Positions 33,831 to 46,015 of a stretch of 64,000 nucleotides of DNA are shown piece by piece (the first letter of the stretch is position 1; every line of letters begins with the position of its first letter). The translations under genes and the position numbers were made by a program. The notes under the pieces were generated by a model. That model was given only the letters and a program-made list of their open reading frames with translations, searched no databases and had not been told where the DNA came from. Origin of the DNA: Oxyruncus cristatus (taxonomy: Eukaryota > Chordata > Aves > Passeriformes > Cotingidae); the NCBI GenBank assembly GCA_013399855.1, contig VXAY01002605.1:285010-349009 (forward strand). Reading direction: 5' to 3'.

Positions 33831-36800
33831 GTAAAAAAAAATAATAATATTAGATTGCTGAACAGCTGCTTGTGCAATAAACTCTGTTAAGTTGATTACC
33901 TGCCTGCTAAGACGGTTTATAGTAAATTGTGATTCCAACATTAAATTACCAGAGCAGAAAAGGTTGGATTTGGTTGGAAAGATGTAAGACTAATCCAAAA
34001 AACCTTCTTTAGAGGTGATGAATGAAACCCCATATAACCAGCTGGAATGGGTAGAAAAGTATGGAATGTCTTGATGTTTTGAATCCAGCACTCACTTTCA
34101 AAAAGGTCTGTCCAAATTCTGGTGCCTGCTTACTCAGAGAGCACAGGGCCACGAGGAAACCTCTGTTTATCACTGTGTGAGTGTAACTCTGCATGTCTCC
34201 TCATGCCCCCACTCTGTCACAGTAAGACCAGGAACGTGCCACACTAACACAGCTATAAGGTTTCCAGGAGACAAGCTAGTTCCTGTGTGGGGTTGCAGTT
34301 TGACATGTGGATGTGTCGCCTCACTCAGATGCAGGTCAGGCTGCAGTTCTGAGTGCTCATGTCACATCAGACCACAGGATTTACACCTCCAAATCATGCT
34401 CGTGGTTTTAGAAATCCTACCTAAATGAGGTCATGTGGTATAACAATTAGGGAAATTCTGTGGCAATATTTTGTCAATTAATGACGAAGAAATATCGTCA
34501 GATAAATTTGCTTGGGTTTAGAATATGAGTAGCTCCAAACACCAGCAATTATTCACAGCAGTAGTCAGAGCTGGTCTTTCTGGGGAAGGGGCAGAAATCA
34601 CCATTCTGCAGTGTTTTCTTTACAAAACAATCTAAATCTACAGCAGGGAGCAAAACAATGTAAGCAATTGATTTGTGTGCTGAATACTTCCTCCCATACC
34701 TTTTGCATTTGCATCCCAGGGCCTAATGAAGTTCTGATACAACATAACAAAGAGGCTAACAATGCCTACATACCTCTCTCACAGGGGTGCTGCAGAGATC
34801 AATCTACTAAGGTTTTAAACTGGCTTGGAGATGAAACGGGCTACAATAGCATAAATACTGGCTGTAGCTTTGTGAGCTGTCATCATTACACTACTTTGAA
34901 AGAGTCATCATTGACTATTGCATCAGCTTTCCCATAACACCAGGCAGGGGACTTTTTTGTTTTCCCCTTCTGGTATAAATACATTTTAAATACAAGCTTG
35001 CAAAATCCAGGGGGTGGTGAGGGGGGTGTAGGGAAGTGTCAGAATTCCTGAACCACAGAATTTATGACTCCTTCTCTATCCTTTCCCCTAGAAAATATAG
35101 TTTATCAATACAGTGGTTGCCTTTGAGATTACTGTCAAGATTTTCAACAGACCAGAGGCAGGGAATGGTGCGTGTGACTCAAAGGTGTTTGATGGTATCA
35201 GTCCTTGAGGCTTTGTGCAGTTCTGCTGCTGCTGTGCAGTGGTTCAAAAAATTGAAAGCCAAGTGTCCAGGGAATAGGTTACAAAATTAGCAATTTGTTG
35301 TTCCTGCTTTGATGTCAAACAGAAAACAAACAGAAATAAAACCCCTTTCAGGAAGTCTAAAAATAACTAAATAAAACAGAGTTAAAAATACCACGATTGG
35401 TTTCAGATGCAGAGCTGCAATTATCAGGCTCCAAAACATCCAATTTGCCTTCTCTCCTGCACAGCCATACACCATAAACAACCTGGGAACTCGGACTGAA
35501 GGCAGGGATTCTCAGAAGTTCTGTATGAGGGGCAATTGTGAAGGGGAGAAGGGAAAAGAATGTCTGTGTATTCCTAATAGGTCACTACTATTTGAAATTC
35601 TGTTTTGCCATACAGAATTCTATATAGATAGTGTCACAACAACTTGCTAAATACTTTAAATTAAGAAATGTATAGATGATGCTGAATTTTTGATACGGTA
35701 GCCTTTAACAAATCAGGTTCTCTAAGGCTGTCATATCAGTGATCTGGTTTATTAAGTCTTAATAAATGCAGCACTTTTATCCAAATGCCTCAAAGAGCTG
35801 AATTTACCCATCTTGTTCTTGTGGGTACTGCACTGTTGCCTTGAGAAACACAGTTTCCTGGGGAAAAAGCACTACCAGGGGTACATGTCAGCAAATCCAC
35901 AAAAGGAAAATGAGGATAGAGAGAATTAAAAAAAAAACCCCTGTAATCACGTTTAGACGAAAAGGGAAGAGAGTAAAGTACCAGGACGATAGCAGGATGA
36001 ATAATTGATGAGCTGGTGGTTTACAAGAGAGTTTCATTAATATTATCCTGCAGGTTCATTAACCACTGTCCCAGACTCATCTTTGAAGGTTCCTCCTGAG
36101 TTTTGATTAGGTGCTGCAAGTCCTTTGCTTAGACATCAGAACTTCAGGCCTTTGGTGGTGACAACTGTTTCCTCAGATTCGATCTCTTCAGCCAAGCACC
36201 TTTCAGAGCTGTTTTCTATTCCCCTCCCACTAATCACAGGTCCCTAACCATGACAGCAAGTCTTAGTAAATAATATATCAAGATAAATGATAATTGTTCG
36301 GTTTTAAGTGTCTCCTAATGAGCATCATAAATTAAAAATTAATATTGCAAAGACTGTATGAATAGCATCAACGCCATAAACAGAGCAGCAGGGATCAAGA
36401 ATGCAAATGAAAGTGAAACGCTCCCTTATCCGCCCCCCTATATGAAAAAATTCTGGAGCCAGCAGACTGTTAGGCATTACAAAGCTAATAAATGGCTTTA
36501 ATGAAGTTCTGTAACAGGCAATTTCTTCTTAATCTTCCCTTCACCTTCCAATATTTGGCTCTTCTGGGTTGTGAGATTCCTTTTGTTGATTTTTTTTTCT
36601 ATTATCTTTTCAAACCATCTCTCAAGAACTGTTCGTTTCTTGTTAGGTAGAATAGTAATCTCAAATTAAAGCATACTGCTGCAGCAAGAAACTAGAGAAT
36701 GGCTTGGTTAACAGATTGCTGGCCCTGATGATCATGCAGAAAGGCTAAAGCGATCTGGCAGTAGCCATTCTGTTGTGTGGCGCTGCTGTTATCATTGTGC

Positions 36801-36923
36801 CTTCTATTCAGAGAGTGCATTCAAATGGTGTCTTTTTCTGGGTGACTGAATAAGGTACACTTAAATATGCCCTCGTACCTCTAAGTTTCAGCTAGAAAGA
36901 AAAGAGGCAGCTGGAATTCTTAC
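33831..36923. other. Non-coding stretch
   Basis: No plus-strand exon seen. The sequence is AT-rich and mostly unique, with an A-rich run at 35929-35937. Plus frames near 34177-34428 and 34611-34937 lack splice context. A repeat-free block at about 36250-36480 is listed separately. Confidence 0.55.
36250..36480. promoter_or_regulatory. Possible conserved non-coding element with POU octamer
   Basis: A repeat-free AT-rich block with ATGCAAAT at 36401-36408 (the octamer bound by POU factors), several ATTA/TAAT cores near 36292-36340, and isolated CpGs. Enhancer function is inferred from composition only. Confidence 0.28.
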
Positions 36924-37363
36924 CCTTCCTTCTTCCAAAGCCTTAGTTTTTTCAATTTAGATGTAGCAGAAGTATTTGCACAAGCAATGTTTGCCTCCTT
37001 TTCTAATGGTTGTACTAATCTGTAGCTGAATCCCACCACCTTCAGTTTTGTAAATACTGAAACTGATCCTTTTGAAGCAAACATCTTTGGATACTGTATT
37101 TGTATCATCATGGCACCAATTGTTCCTGGACAGTAGATAAAGTCAGACTTAGAGAAACAAACAACACACAAAGTTACTAAGCTATGAATGACACAACATA
37201 CCAGTTCATGAAGGAATCTGACACTAAATGGGATTAGAAGACTTTGATAATTGACTTTTTTCTTTAAGATACCTAGCAAGTTTTCTAGTTTGTCTCCATA
37301 ATCAGCAACCAGCCAAGGGTCCACAGAAAATAAGACTAAATAATCCAGCACAGACTGGATCAC
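36924..37363 (-). CDS. Candidate minus-strand coding exon, 146 codons, unidentified
   Basis: On the minus strand an acceptor ending GGCATTTTAG is followed at once by an open frame of 146 codons plus two bases, up to a donor GTAAGAATT. The TAG of the acceptor is the in-frame upstream stop, and the frame closes three bases after the donor. It is therefore bounded almost exactly by splice sites, accepting phase 0 and leaving phase 2. The peptide is hydrophobic in its first third, with Leu/Val-rich helices interrupted by Asp and Pro, and becomes Lys-rich at the end. HEAT-type helical repeats are conceivable, but no family is recognised. An internal GTATGT at about codon 54 could be an alternative donor. 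It may belong to an antisense gene or be a chance frame or decayed retrocopy. Confidence 0.27.
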
Positions 37364-37365
37364 CT

Positions 37366-40084
37366 AAAATGCCATTTCACCACCCATTCTGTAGTTTCAA
37401 CCCTCTCTCCTTTTCACTTGCTTGCATTTTTGTCCCATCATCTGGCAGCTCTGAGGTAAGGAAAAGCAACAATCGTGCACTAGCCTGCACCCTAAATTAT
37501 ACCAGACATAGGAATAGTGAATTTCAAGAAAGAGAACGTAAGTTATGTGTTATGAAGAAAAGCAATTACTGAGAAGAGGCTACTCATCTGTCTCCATCAT
37601 TTTTAAGCCTAAAGCAATGGAAGTGCTAGTCACTGCTCTGTAATTAAGGCTGAAGCCTGCATTTCAAAGAAGTTCAACTTCTTTCCATGATGAACCCTCT
37701 ACAAACAGAGCATTTGTTCTTTAAAGCACAGAATGACTTGTAAGAATTTATAAATATTTCACTTCAAGCTCATTTTGATAACAAAATTAAGACACACTGT
37801 GCCTTTTTATTACCCCAGTTGAAATTTGTACTAGAATAACTCAGATTTGAAATACTGCAGCAAAATCTGATCATAACAGAAATACTTTTTTCTAGAGCAA
37901 ATTGTACTCTTACCCTTCTCTTGGATACAGGCAGACAAAACTGAGACTCCTCTTAAACAAGACTTTGGTTATATCAGATATAACTAAACTACTTCTCAAC
38001 TGTTAAAATTTTTTTCTAAGTAAGTGTTGTGAGACATTTATGCTCCCGTAGTGTTAGCAGCTTCCTTGGTGGAAGACTTCACCTGTATTACTGCACCTCA
38101 ATAGTTCAGAATTGCTTGCCTGTGTTTGTTGCCCTGGAAATTTCGGCAGAAGCACAGGTAAAGCCATTAAAAGCAGAGAGTCATTAAAAGTTGGAAACTA
38201 ATGTATCTTTGAAATCCAGTTTTATCTCCTTTGGGACAACAAACAGTAAAATCCATTAACCATAATTTTATGGTTATGTCAGGGCATCACTAGATGGAAG
38301 AATTAGTTTTATTCCAAATTTCAGGAAGCCTGGAATTGTTTTAAATGTGATTTTAATTTTAAGGTACTTGGATTGAAATTTTTTATTTACTTAATTAAAA
38401 TATTACTGAAGTGTCAGTAACCTTTAGATTACTAAAACAGCCCATTTACAGTGAACTATTTTAATAAGCTGCAGCTACACTTAGTGGATCTATGCCAAAT
38501 CTACACCAGCTGAGGATCTGGACATGTCTATTTGCTCTCTTGACTCTTTTTTTAAGTTCATGCAAACTATGAGCATTATACCCAAGTGCAATTCCTCTTT
38601 TCTACCAACAATGGGTTTTGCACTGGTGCCCTCAAGTTTGATCTGTGCTGAGGACACCTGCTCTCAAAGCAGTGAACTGGGACCACCAACTCATTTCATA
38701 AAGGGCCACCGAGCAGCTGTCACATGGTAGCAACTCCCAGGCAGTACTGACCTGTAACAAATCTGAATTGCTGACCTAGAGGTGAAAGACTCCATATCCA
38801 ATTACCAATCCCCTGAGTGAAACACTACTAAGTTTTGCCTTGAAAACCTAGATAAACATACACAAAAGAATAAACAAGAACGAAGTCATACAAAAGTTAC
38901 ATCATTGTTAATATTTTGCTATATATCAGATCTTGGAAACCAAATATAACATTGCCACCAGCAGATTTTCTGGACTCTACACCTGTTTAAAAAGCCTATT
39001 AAGAGGGACAGACTGAAGCAATATTCCCCCTTTTTAACTCCTACATCCTTGATAGAAAACAAGAATATCCACACAAAATTTCCATAAGGAAAGAGATTTA
39101 ATGTTCTTCCCCATTAATTCATCTATGTAAATAACATTTTCTCTGCAAATGGCTAACTTGTAAGCATAAAAATATCCTTATTCTGTGAAGTTGTTTCCTC
39201 TGCCTGGAAGTTCAAGAAAAAAAGGCCACTTCATGATTGAAAGGCTGATAAAATGAGCTAAAATGCTACTCAGAGCTCAGGGAAGAACACACTTTGCTTT
39301 GGTTCCATGTCACTCACATTATTCTTGAAAGTGTCAGTAAGAAGCAGCAGAAGAGCACAATCTTCCTTTATTTTTAGTAATAGTTAAGCTGCAAGAGAAT
39401 TCTTCTTTTCTTCTCTTCCAGATATATACAATATCTACCTTAAGCAGCAATAATAGAAAAAGCTACCTTAATGATTTCATCTTGATAATTTACTGCAATT
39501 ACTACATAATTATATCAACGCCTCTTTATAATTGTGATAGTACAAGCTTTCACCAAGGCACCTTTCAATAAAGGTAAGGAAAAGAGTCATTCAAAATGAG
39601 TCACTGAAAGTTCATTTCCTCTTTTAGGCTTCAAATCATGCCACATGTAGCCCTCTGGGTCTAGGTAGATGTGGACTGTAAGCTCCGGGCTGAGTGGCAG
39701 CTTGCCATCCATCTGCCCATCTTGCCAGCATCTTCCTCTGTCCCACCCTAGAGAACAGGAGTTTCGTAGAAAACATGCTGACAGCAGAGCAAATGAACAA
39801 AAATGTGCAAGTCTTAATTTCAAGCAGCAATTTTAGAATTTTTTTTTCTTAAAATTCAAACAAAACAGTCTTTTGCTACTCTTTCCAACAATTTCTACCA
39901 CAACTTGCTGTCCCTGCTTGTAGCAATGAACACATGACAGTGGAGTCACTTTGCCAAATGGAATCCTTTTTGTGCACTTGGCAGAGGTCTTGCAGAGCTG
40001 TCTCACTACACCCCATTAAGACTCTCACCTTCACAGGCACAGAGAGCCTTGGAGGTAGCAGAGCCAGTACAGAGAGGAAGGAGA
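37366..40084. other. Non-coding stretch
   Basis: AT-rich unique sequence with no supported exon. A small plus frame bounded by AG at 38065 and GTAAAG at 38151 is open in two frames and therefore uninformative. No clear repeat is recognised. Confidence 0.55.
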
Positions 40085-40280
40085 GCCTCGGGGGTTAGCA
40101 CAGCGTTGGGACCTCCGGTCTAATCCTGAGTGTGCCCTTGCCTTGCTGCAGGGCCATAGACAAGTCTCTTCTCAGTTTCCCCTTTACTGAGAAAGCATAA
40201 GGGCATGAGTACACTTTGCAAGCTATGTTTTGGATTTCATATCTATAAAAGCTGAACAATGCTAGTACTTACAGCAAGAG
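40085..40280 (+). mobile_element. MIR/CORE-SINE-like relic
   Basis: The region keeps MIR landmarks in order. TCTAATCCTGAGTGTGCCC corresponds to the B-box and 'ggctctgcc' part. A decayed 'gctgtgtgacc' core follows, then GACAAGTCTCTTCTCAGTTT, the 'gggcaagtcacttaacctctctg...cagttt' part. After about 55 extra bases come TTTCATATCTATAAAAGC and TAGTACTTACAG, matching the 'tttcctcatctgtaaaatggggataata...cttac' 3' part. MIRs are tRNA-derived SINEs fossilised across amniotes. The extra bases suggest an insertion or misaligned decay. Confidence 0.55.
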
Positions 40281-41110
40281 GCACTCTGTGTGCACTGGAG
40301 AACTTCCCCGTCCCCTGTGAGTGGGACCACTTACATAACAGAAGTGAAAGGGACAGAGAAACTCTCTTTTGTGACTTTTGTGCACCCTAATGTACTTTGC
40401 ATTCATTTCCAGGGTAGCAGTAAGCAACACACGGGCAGAGAAAAGGATCAATAATGCTCTGAAGTCTCAAGGGAAGGATTGTTTTTTTATCTTACTAACC
40501 CTTGTGGATTATCCAACTTGGCCTTTCAGGTTCCATGCTGGGCTCAGCATTTGCCCCTCTAAGGAGCTGACCATGACTTGGCGAGTAAGCTGTTCAAGAG
40601 GAACCGTGTAATCTCCCTCCTGCACTTGCACAGCTGTCAGGAGGGGGCTTGGAGTGAAACCCAGCACAGCGGTGCACCAAAGAGTTCAAAACCTCCCTGT
40701 ACTGCCATATCAAAACTAAACCTGAAATCATGGTCATGTGTTTACTCCCCTCAGAAGACAGTACAATGGAGAATATTCAACAACAGAAGCACTATGGACC
40801 CTCGCTGAGAAATGATGTTGCTCCACAAACATTTGTTTGTTGGGAATCTATCAAGGAATCTCTCACATTCAGGGTCATTTGCACTGCCAAATGTTATGTG
40901 TGTCACTGATACGCATCTCTGTTTACGGATGAGTAGCAGACCCTCCTCTAACATTTGTATACCTGCACTTGGAAAACATTTGCAAAGCTGACTTGTGCAT
41001 CAAAAACTTTTAAGTCAGACACTGAAAGGGAATGTGTAGACTCAAAATGAGATTCTCCTCTTTAGCCATTTTTAAAGTTTTTATAAAAGCTATTAGTCCC
41101 TTCAAAATCT

Positions 41111-41127
41111 CACACACACACACACAC
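41111..41127. repeat. (CA)n microsatellite
   Basis: Eight CA units in a row, followed by CGAGAGG. Confidence 0.9.
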
Positions 41128-42109
41128 GAGAGGGGTGACAAACTTCCTTTAAAGAAACTCATCTTCCTTGGTATGAATTGTCAAGAATCAAGCATCCTAC
41201 CTGTTCTCTTCAGTCTATGAAGACAGTGGTTTGGATTTATCCCAGCTAAAGAAAGATAGGATGACATGTAAGCAACACTTATTGACTACACAATGAGAAG
41301 AGATAGTAGAAAACCAGTCTTGACAAGACTCCTAACTTCTAAAGCACCCAAAGCTTCATATGCAGTTATCGGATCTGTTTCTACACAGTATTAACTCCAT
41401 GCCAACAGCCACAAAGTGAGTCACAGAAAGCCTCATACAGCACTCACAAAAAAAAAAAAATCACTTTGAATTGGATCAGTCCCTTAAAAGCCACAGGTTT
41501 TGCTTTATTTTTGAGGAAATGCATTGGTGAGAATCACCAGGGTTGGGGAGGAGAAGGGGGAGGAAAGAGGCTGCCTTTCAGCCTGCCTACTCTACAAATC
41601 AAACATATTTTCCCCCAAATAAATATATAAATGAATGACCATTTTAGAACTGATGTGAATAAGTCCAGAAGGAATAATTTTTAAGAAAGTTGTTAGTGAA
41701 TGGAAACAGGTGGCTATAATCTGAGTTAAACTGCAACCTTAACTATAGTGTTTGCTATCATGAACACTATAACAACAGATGTACAGTTGCACCTTGGGAT
41801 GAATTCATTATGGCCTGAGAAACATAATCATGCCATTCAGACCATATTTTGTCCATATGCTCATGTGGTTTACACCCCTGGTTTATTGGCATTGTACTTG
41901 GTTATATAGCAGGAGACTCCCAGGATCATAATTTGCACTTACTGTTTCCGTGCAGGAGAATCCCTTTGTAGCACGGGTTTCCCGTTAAGGCTCCGACTCC
42001 CTTTCAGAGCAGAGAAGGAAGGTCTGGGTCACAGCCTCTGTGAGCGCTGCAGGAACTTAACATCACTTGGGAAGCTTTTCATACAAGAGGCGTTGCATAC
42101 GTCAAAGAA

Positions 42110-42420
42110 ACAGAAAAAAATAACCTGAAGAGTACAGGGGCTACTGTTCAGGACGTTTTATGGTTATAAAAATGTAGATTATACTGCTATCTTATCCTGT
42201 AATTTATGGGATGAATATTGTAATTCATTGAATGTCACGACTTATCTTTTATTCATATAGTTACTATTCCATTACCAGAGAGGGAGGTTTGTCAAAGGTT
42301 AATTATTTTAAATAGCTCAGGCAAATTTATTTTGATTTGTATAATTTTTTTGAATAATCAAAGGTCTATGTATTCATACTGCCTTATGAGAATTCATTTA
42401 AATAAAAGTACTCCTTGACG
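42110..42420. promoter_or_regulatory. Possible conserved non-coding element
   Basis: AT-rich, non-repetitive DNA with many ATTCA, AATTA and TTTATG cores, including TAATTCATTGAATG-type near-palindromes, and no coding frame. It looks like the flank of a developmental gene. Alignment to other amniotes is needed to confirm conservation. Confidence 0.25.
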
Positions 42421-43339
42421 ATAGAGTTAGATTAAACAAATGCTTTTGTAAGGATCAAATGCAGAGTCTTTCAACACTACATGTAAAGAAGCTAAAAAAA
42501 TTGGCAATGGTTTTTTCTCCCCTTCAGTTTTACTGTAAAAAAATTCCCTAGTAGTCTTAGACTGCTGAATTATCCTTCCCTCCAGCAATCTATTTACAAG
42601 TAAAGAGCATCTTGCCACAATCTCAAGACCTCTGTCCCTGGGGAAAGGACTATTCATTTTAATTGCTTCCAAAGCACCTATCACTACAGACTCTTGATTT
42701 GTGCTTCAGCCATGATAAAAACTAAGTAGTACCGTAGTACTGAAGGACTTATCGCTCACAAGTTGCCTACTGCTCTGTACTGCTTGGCTGCTGGAGATGC
42801 TCAGTTGTCACCAATTCCGGCAGCCATTCAGCTTCAAGCGTCTGGTAACTTCAAGGTAAAAGCACAGGTTTTGGAAATGATCAGCAGATCCACACAAACA
42901 TGAAGGGAAGAGGAGCCCTGACAATAGGTGGAAAAATACATCCAGTAGGAAACTGTAACATGGACTAACATGACCATCTCCCAGTAAAGTCTTTCAAAAC
43001 TCACAAAACTCACCTTTCCTTCTTTTCAAAAAAACCCTACTTTTCCTATTTCTGTCTCTGTTTTCCTGTGAACAAAGTGTGAATATTGATACTTAACCTT
43101 TAGGAGGGCTGGAAGCTTAAATCCATGCACAGTCAAATGCTGTGAAAGTCTTGAATGGAAAGTGCAAAGCAGGTGTTCAGCATCACACTAAAGAAAATAA
43201 TTACTATTCTTACACTGAACTTCTGATGAGCCTGCTGGAGCTGTAATAACTGTGTTATCCTTGAGGTCTGAGGGATCTTCATCTGCACTTTTTGTTGGTA
43301 TCTAACTGTAGAAAACGCAGCTATAGAGACAGAAAAGCT

Positions 43340-44040
43340 TCTTGGGAAGGTGCGGTGCCATAGCAGGGGAGGCACAGCTGCTACATCAGCACAGCTGTGT
43401 GTTGGAAGTCCATCCTGCACAGCAAGCCAGGAGCAAAGTGGGAGGTACAGTGGGGATCAGACTCTTCTGGAGAGGGCTTCACTTCCAGAAGCTCTGATAA
43501 CCAGGAGACTACAGCAGGCAGTCAGTACCCTTAAGGGCAGATTCAGCCCCTGTGCTGCAGGGTAGTGCTGGATGCAATACCAGCAGAGCACTGTGACACC
43601 CCTGCCAGTCTCCATCCAGCCCAGGTTGCAACATCAGCCAATTCAGCCTCCTTCGACGCTAGGCTGTAAGCAATGGGGCACAGAGAGGGGCAATCTGGGG
43701 CAACAAGGAAGGAAGCAGATCCTGCCACCCACTTTGCCTTTAACACAGCTGCACTGTGCTCTTGGAGATCTTTAGCTCCCCCATCTGTGGGGCTCCCTGT
43801 CGGGGAAGCACTCCAGTTTACTGGCCTTGGCCACACAGCACCATCAGGACTTCAAAGCGAGCTTTCCCTGGCTCCTTCCCAACTTGCCACCACCTCCCCC
43901 ATGACAGGCAAGGTTGCATTCAAATTCTGCCTGTCCTCAGACAATACTGTGCCTTATGGGCCCTCTGCCAGCATCTGCTGTGGCTTTAGCCAGAGAAGGC
44001 AACAGCCTAAAAATCTACTTCGTGTTACTTTGACGTCTGG
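43340..44040. other. GC-rich island with overlapping spurious frames
   Basis: About 700 bases are richer in GC than their surroundings, with few CpGs. Three plus frames (up to 124 codons) and one minus frame overlap. None has a domain or codon signature, so they are taken as composition artefacts. Confidence 0.5.
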
Positions 44041-44149
44041 TAGCTGAAAAATAAAGCAGTGTCCTATTGTTTTTCACTCCCCCAACCCTTCATGTTTTCA
44101 TAAAGCCCTTGGACAATTTTGGGGGTGGGGGGAGAAAAAAAACAACTCT

Positions 44150-44560
44150 GGGGAAACAGCTGATTAGATTCTGGCAAGGCGGACCAAACATCTGCTTCAA
44201 ACAAAAGACATCTGCATATTTCACATTTATTTTTCATAATTTACAGAAGCAACCTGCCAAAATTTAGCAAGGGAGAATAAACTAGCACATAATTAGCTAA
44301 AGTTTGCTTGCTTTAGAAGTTATTAGCATGAAGCCCAGTAGCTCACCTGGGAGGACATCAAGGAATGTAGATAACTACAGTTTGATTTTGTAAATTCAAT
44401 TTTCGATCTGGTGTGCGAGGCCAAAAAACAATGTTGCCATGCCAATTAACACAAGCCAGCAAATGTTCTGATGTCCCCATGTCATACAATGTACAGCTGC
44501 CTCAACAGCATTGATAACATTCTTTATTAAATAAGGATCGATTAGACAGACATTTTTTGC
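44150..44560. promoter_or_regulatory. Possible conserved non-coding element
   Basis: A repeat-free block with ATAATTAGC, CCAATTAACA, GGATCGATTAG and several ATTA cores, plus E-box-like CACCTG at 44346-44351. The base texture is typical of deeply conserved enhancers, but this is inference. Confidence 0.3.
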
Positions 44561-44613
44561 TCCAATTTACGTTGTACAGAAGGCTGCAAGTTGAAGAGCA
44601 GAACAACACTTTC

Positions 44614-44630
44614 TTTTTTTTTTTTTTTTT
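44614..44630. repeat. Poly(T) tract
   Basis: Seventeen T residues in a row precede GAAAATCATG. Confidence 0.9.
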
Positions 44631-44977
44631 GAAAATCATGCTGTGTGTAAGGAGAGTAAAACAAGTGCTGGGGAAGTGGGCATGAGAATTTTTCAAGGCA
44701 GCCAAAGCATCTTCATTAAAAATGCAGAAAAAAGATTCAGGAATGTATATACTTTCAGTAAGCCACATTTCTTCAACTGAATTTTGTTATCTACTTGGTC
44801 ACTAGTACATTTGATAGCTGATATGTTTCCAATTTTAATAGACTTAAGAGGAATAGCATGGAATACTGAGGTTTTGAAATTCAGCTTGCAAATCAATAGG
44901 TGTTTCACTAAGTATATTTACTAACTCAGTATTTGGCCTTTAAGGGCAATAAACAGAAACAGGCAGAATTTCAGGGT

Positions 44978-45052
44978 GGGAAATCCTGCCTTTGCCACAA
45001 ATGGGAGTAGAAAAACTCCTGTTAACTCTGACGCAGGCAGGGTTATACCCTG
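44978..45052. repeat. Old dispersed repeat with inverted-repeat core
   Basis: The segment runs from AAATCCTGCCTTTGCCACAA through AAAAACTCCTGTTAACTCTG to GGCAGGGTTATACCC. It resembles a dispersed amniote motif in which 'aaatcctg...cattgaagtcaatgg' and its complement flank 'aaaactcc'. A related copy appears at 57630-57690. The family name is not certain. Confidence 0.4.
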
Positions 45053-45899
45053 GAGTTGAAACAGGAGTTGACAAAATAGGAAAGGGCTTTCTTGCAAACC
45101 TCAAATTAAACCCAGGTTCATAAAAGCATCTGCAAATCTTCGGGATGAATCAAGGTAGAGGTTTGCCCTTCTCTCTCTAAGGAAGAATTTATTGTTTCAG
45201 ACAGAAACCATGGGAAACTCTCTCACTTGGACTGAACTCTGCTCCATATTTCAGATTTATTTGAACCTGAATCTCAGAGCAAAACTCAGGGAGTGAAAAC
45301 TTAACTGCCAAATAAATTCTGTCAATCCCCCCACAAAAAAAATTGCCAAATACAGTAAAGCTCTAAAAAAAAAACCAAACAAAAACCCCACACATTTCAA
45401 GCCCCTTAATCTGCGCTTTATGGCTTGCATCTTTCCCTAGTAATAGGAATCCAAGAATCAGTCTCATCACCATGAACTTTGGAGGGGGGGAATATATGAG
45501 AGAGTGAGATAACACCAGTCAGATCTGGGAGGGTTTAGTTCTAAAGTTTTGCATCTGAATGCTGAAGGATTTGGGCAAGATTGGTCACAAGAAGACTGGA
45601 GTAGGAACCTCTTTTTGTGCCAGGTTGAAACTTTCTCACCTAAACGCAAACCAGTGTTCTAAACCCTGTCCATCACTGTCTTAAGACACATTCTTTTTCC
45701 CCATGCAGACTTATGCAATTGAGTCATAGAATCAAACCCACATAATTTCACTATATAAATGACAATCTCTAGCATAATAATCTCTGTAATATTGAGTCAT
45801 TCAGATGCAGCATTTGAACTGGTACTAAAGCTGACTATTGCAGAACAGTCATCTTCTATGCTGATTTTCCCTCTCTGTTGCTACCAACATGTTTCAATA

Positions 45900-46015
45900 T
45901 CATCATCTCCTTCACAAGTGAGGGAAACTGAGGCATATAATAAAAACATGAACCTCCCAGACACAAAATTACCTCTTGGCAGAGGCAAGCACAGGACAGA
46001 GATCCCACTACATGC
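45900..46015 (-). mobile_element. MIR/CORE-SINE-like relic, antisense
   Basis: The plus strand reads GTGAGGGAAACTGAGGCA, the complement of the MIR 'tgcctcagtttcctcat' segment. It continues with a decayed stretch holding CCCAGACACAAAATTAC, corresponding to 'cccaaggtcacacag', then TTGGCAGAGGC and CAGAGATCCC, corresponding to 'gtggcagagccgggattc'. Order and spacing fit an old MIR in reverse orientation. Confidence 0.5.

Noticed and set aside
38066..38150. Small plus-strand exon-like interval ending at GTAAAG
   Set aside because: Two frames open and weak acceptor; not informative.
43673..44047. 124-codon plus-strand open frame
   Set aside because: GC-rich island with several overlapping frames and no coding signature.
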